A stretch of DNA of 6,635 nt from an uncultured Muribaculaceae bacterium (GTDB lineage: Bacteria > Bacteroidota > Bacteroidia > Bacteroidales > Muribaculaceae), in contig CAJTSR010000044.1 of NCBI GenBank assembly GCA_910579035.1, forward strand, positions 1-6,635. Reading direction: 5' to 3'. The notes under the pieces were generated by a model. It saw only the letters and a list, made by a program, of their open reading frames with translations, searched no databases and had not been told where the DNA came from. The translations under genes were made by a program, and so were the position numbers. Position 1 is the first letter of the stretch. Every line of letters begins with the position of its first letter. Of the stretch, positions 6,128 to 6,635 are shown piece by piece.

Positions 6128-6150
6128 TCCCACACCAGCATACAATACAG

Positions 6151-6189
6151 ACGAGAGGCTGTCAATCCCCCAAGGATACAGCCTCTCGT
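6151..6189 (+). terminator. Hairpin after the PurF-like gene, probable terminator
   Basis: ACGAGAGGCTGT (6151-6162) and ACAGCCTCTCGT (6178-6189) form a perfect 12-bp stem with a 15-base loop, 24 bases after the stop codon. Only a weak T-rich tail (TTGCTTGT) follows, so efficiency is uncertain. It lies between two convergent genes and could act on either transcript. Confidence 0.65.
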
Positions 6190-6243
6190 TGCTTGTAAAT
6201 AGCCACTTAAGCCAATATGCCCGGAAACAAATCAAACAACCTC

Positions 6244-6635
6244 TTATTTTAGTTTTGCTTGTTGGAGAATATAGTTGAATGAGTAGGCGCGGTCAACGAG
6301 TGTGTGCGAAATGAGGACGTAATGCCAAGGTTTACCACTATTTTGGGCTGTGAATTCGGAAGCGAGGCGGCAGAATTCGCGGGCGGCTTCTGCCTTGGCT
6401 TGCACGTCCGGGTCGTTGACATCTTTCTCGGCTTTGGTTTCGCACATATAGATTGCGTCTGCGGTTTCCACAATGAAGTCCGGCTCGTATTTCTTCGCTC
6501 CATTTGACCAGTATATATTGAACTGATTTGGCACGGGGCGAATCCATTTGAGGACTTCGTTGTTGGTTTCGAGTATGAACGAGAAATCAAGCTCGGTTGA
6601 ACTGTCGAAACGATATTTGGTGTAGTAGGATTTTT
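6244..6635 (-). CDS. Type III restriction Res-like subunit, C-terminal nuclease part (partial)
   Basis: The reading frame is open from the window end to a TAA at 6244-6246, giving 129 residues of the C-terminus; the start lies outside. The visible part fits the endonuclease domain of type III restriction Res proteins (and related DEAD/DEAH helicase-nucleases), which cut DNA after translocating helicase activity when sites are unmodified. A PD-(D/E)xK core is seen: YEPDFIVET (49-57 of the fragment, Asp52), then MCETK (63-67, Glu65 and Lys67), preceded by an acidic helix with SSTELDFSFILE (11-22), whose Glu14 may belong to the site. WIRPVPNQFNIYW and GKPWHYVLISH also match my memory of the family. 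An internal GTG at 6534 is not a real start because the domain continues upstream. The helicase and Mod partner would lie to the right, outside the window. Confidence 0.75.
   Translation of the reverse strand, partial: KSYYTKYRFDSSTELDFSFILETNNEVLKWIRPVPNQFNIYWSNGAKKYEPDFIVETADAIYMCETKAEKDVNDPDVQAKAEAAREFCRLASEFTAQNSGKPWHYVLISHTLVDRAYSFNYILQQAKLK

Noticed and set aside
6151..6189. Inverted repeat AGAGGCTGT as a transposon end
   Set aside because: The two arms form one compact hairpin right after a stop codon, which a terminator explains better.
6249..6590. Alternative minus-strand frame over the Res fragment
   Set aside because: It is Ser/Thr/Lys-rich with no motifs, whereas the overlapping frame has the nuclease core and stays open to the window end.

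Overview
The window looks like a chromosomal segment of a gut-type Bacteroidales bacterium, probably near Muribaculaceae or Bacteroidaceae (inferred from protein resemblance and promoter style, not from a marker gene). Bacteroidota-type -7 boxes (TAnnTTTG) occur upstream of genes, Shine-Dalgarno sequences are mostly absent, and several proteins match typical Bacteroidales forms: a short cytosolic FKBP, a DUF6249-like/ECF sigma/small membrane protein cluster, and a second-type PurF homologue.

Layout. Bases 1-305 hold no convincing gene. They are AT-rich and contain a large imperfect stem-loop at the window edge (1-77), a sequence resembling an insertion-sequence terminus ending near 120, and a possible 166-bp MITE-like element (140-305) with inverted ends, flanked by TTA on both sides. 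The right-hand TTA is the stop codon of the next gene. An FKBP-type prolyl isomerase (306-698, minus) follows, preceded by two perfect 35-bp copies of a promoter-like sequence. Next is a Bcr/CflA-type MFS efflux transporter (849-2051, minus), divergent from an exported alpha/beta hydrolase (2167-3195, plus). The hydrolase converges, only 3 bp apart, on a three-gene minus-strand operon (4485 down to 3199) encoding a DUF6249-like membrane protein, an ECF sigma factor and a small two-helix membrane protein. A divergent promoter region with a perfect 14-bp inverted repeat separates this operon from a PurF-like phosphoribosyltransferase (4676-6127, plus). A hairpin follows that gene. The right edge is the C-terminal PD-(D/E)xK nuclease part of what looks like a type III restriction Res subunit (minus, cut by the window end).

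How the parts relate. The clearest functional unit is the sigma operon: tight spacing (4 and 5 nt) suggests co-expression of a membrane protein, a sigma factor and a candidate membrane-anchored anti-sigma factor. The most unusual protein is the PurF homologue: its phosphoribosyltransferase half and four presumed Fe-S cysteines are intact, but the N-terminal glutaminase nucleophile Cys is replaced by Gly and other glutamine-site motifs are lost. The remaining genes look like independent housekeeping or accessory units. I do not see a complete novel defence or mobile system inside these 6.6 kb. The right edge may be the tail of a restriction system that continues outside.
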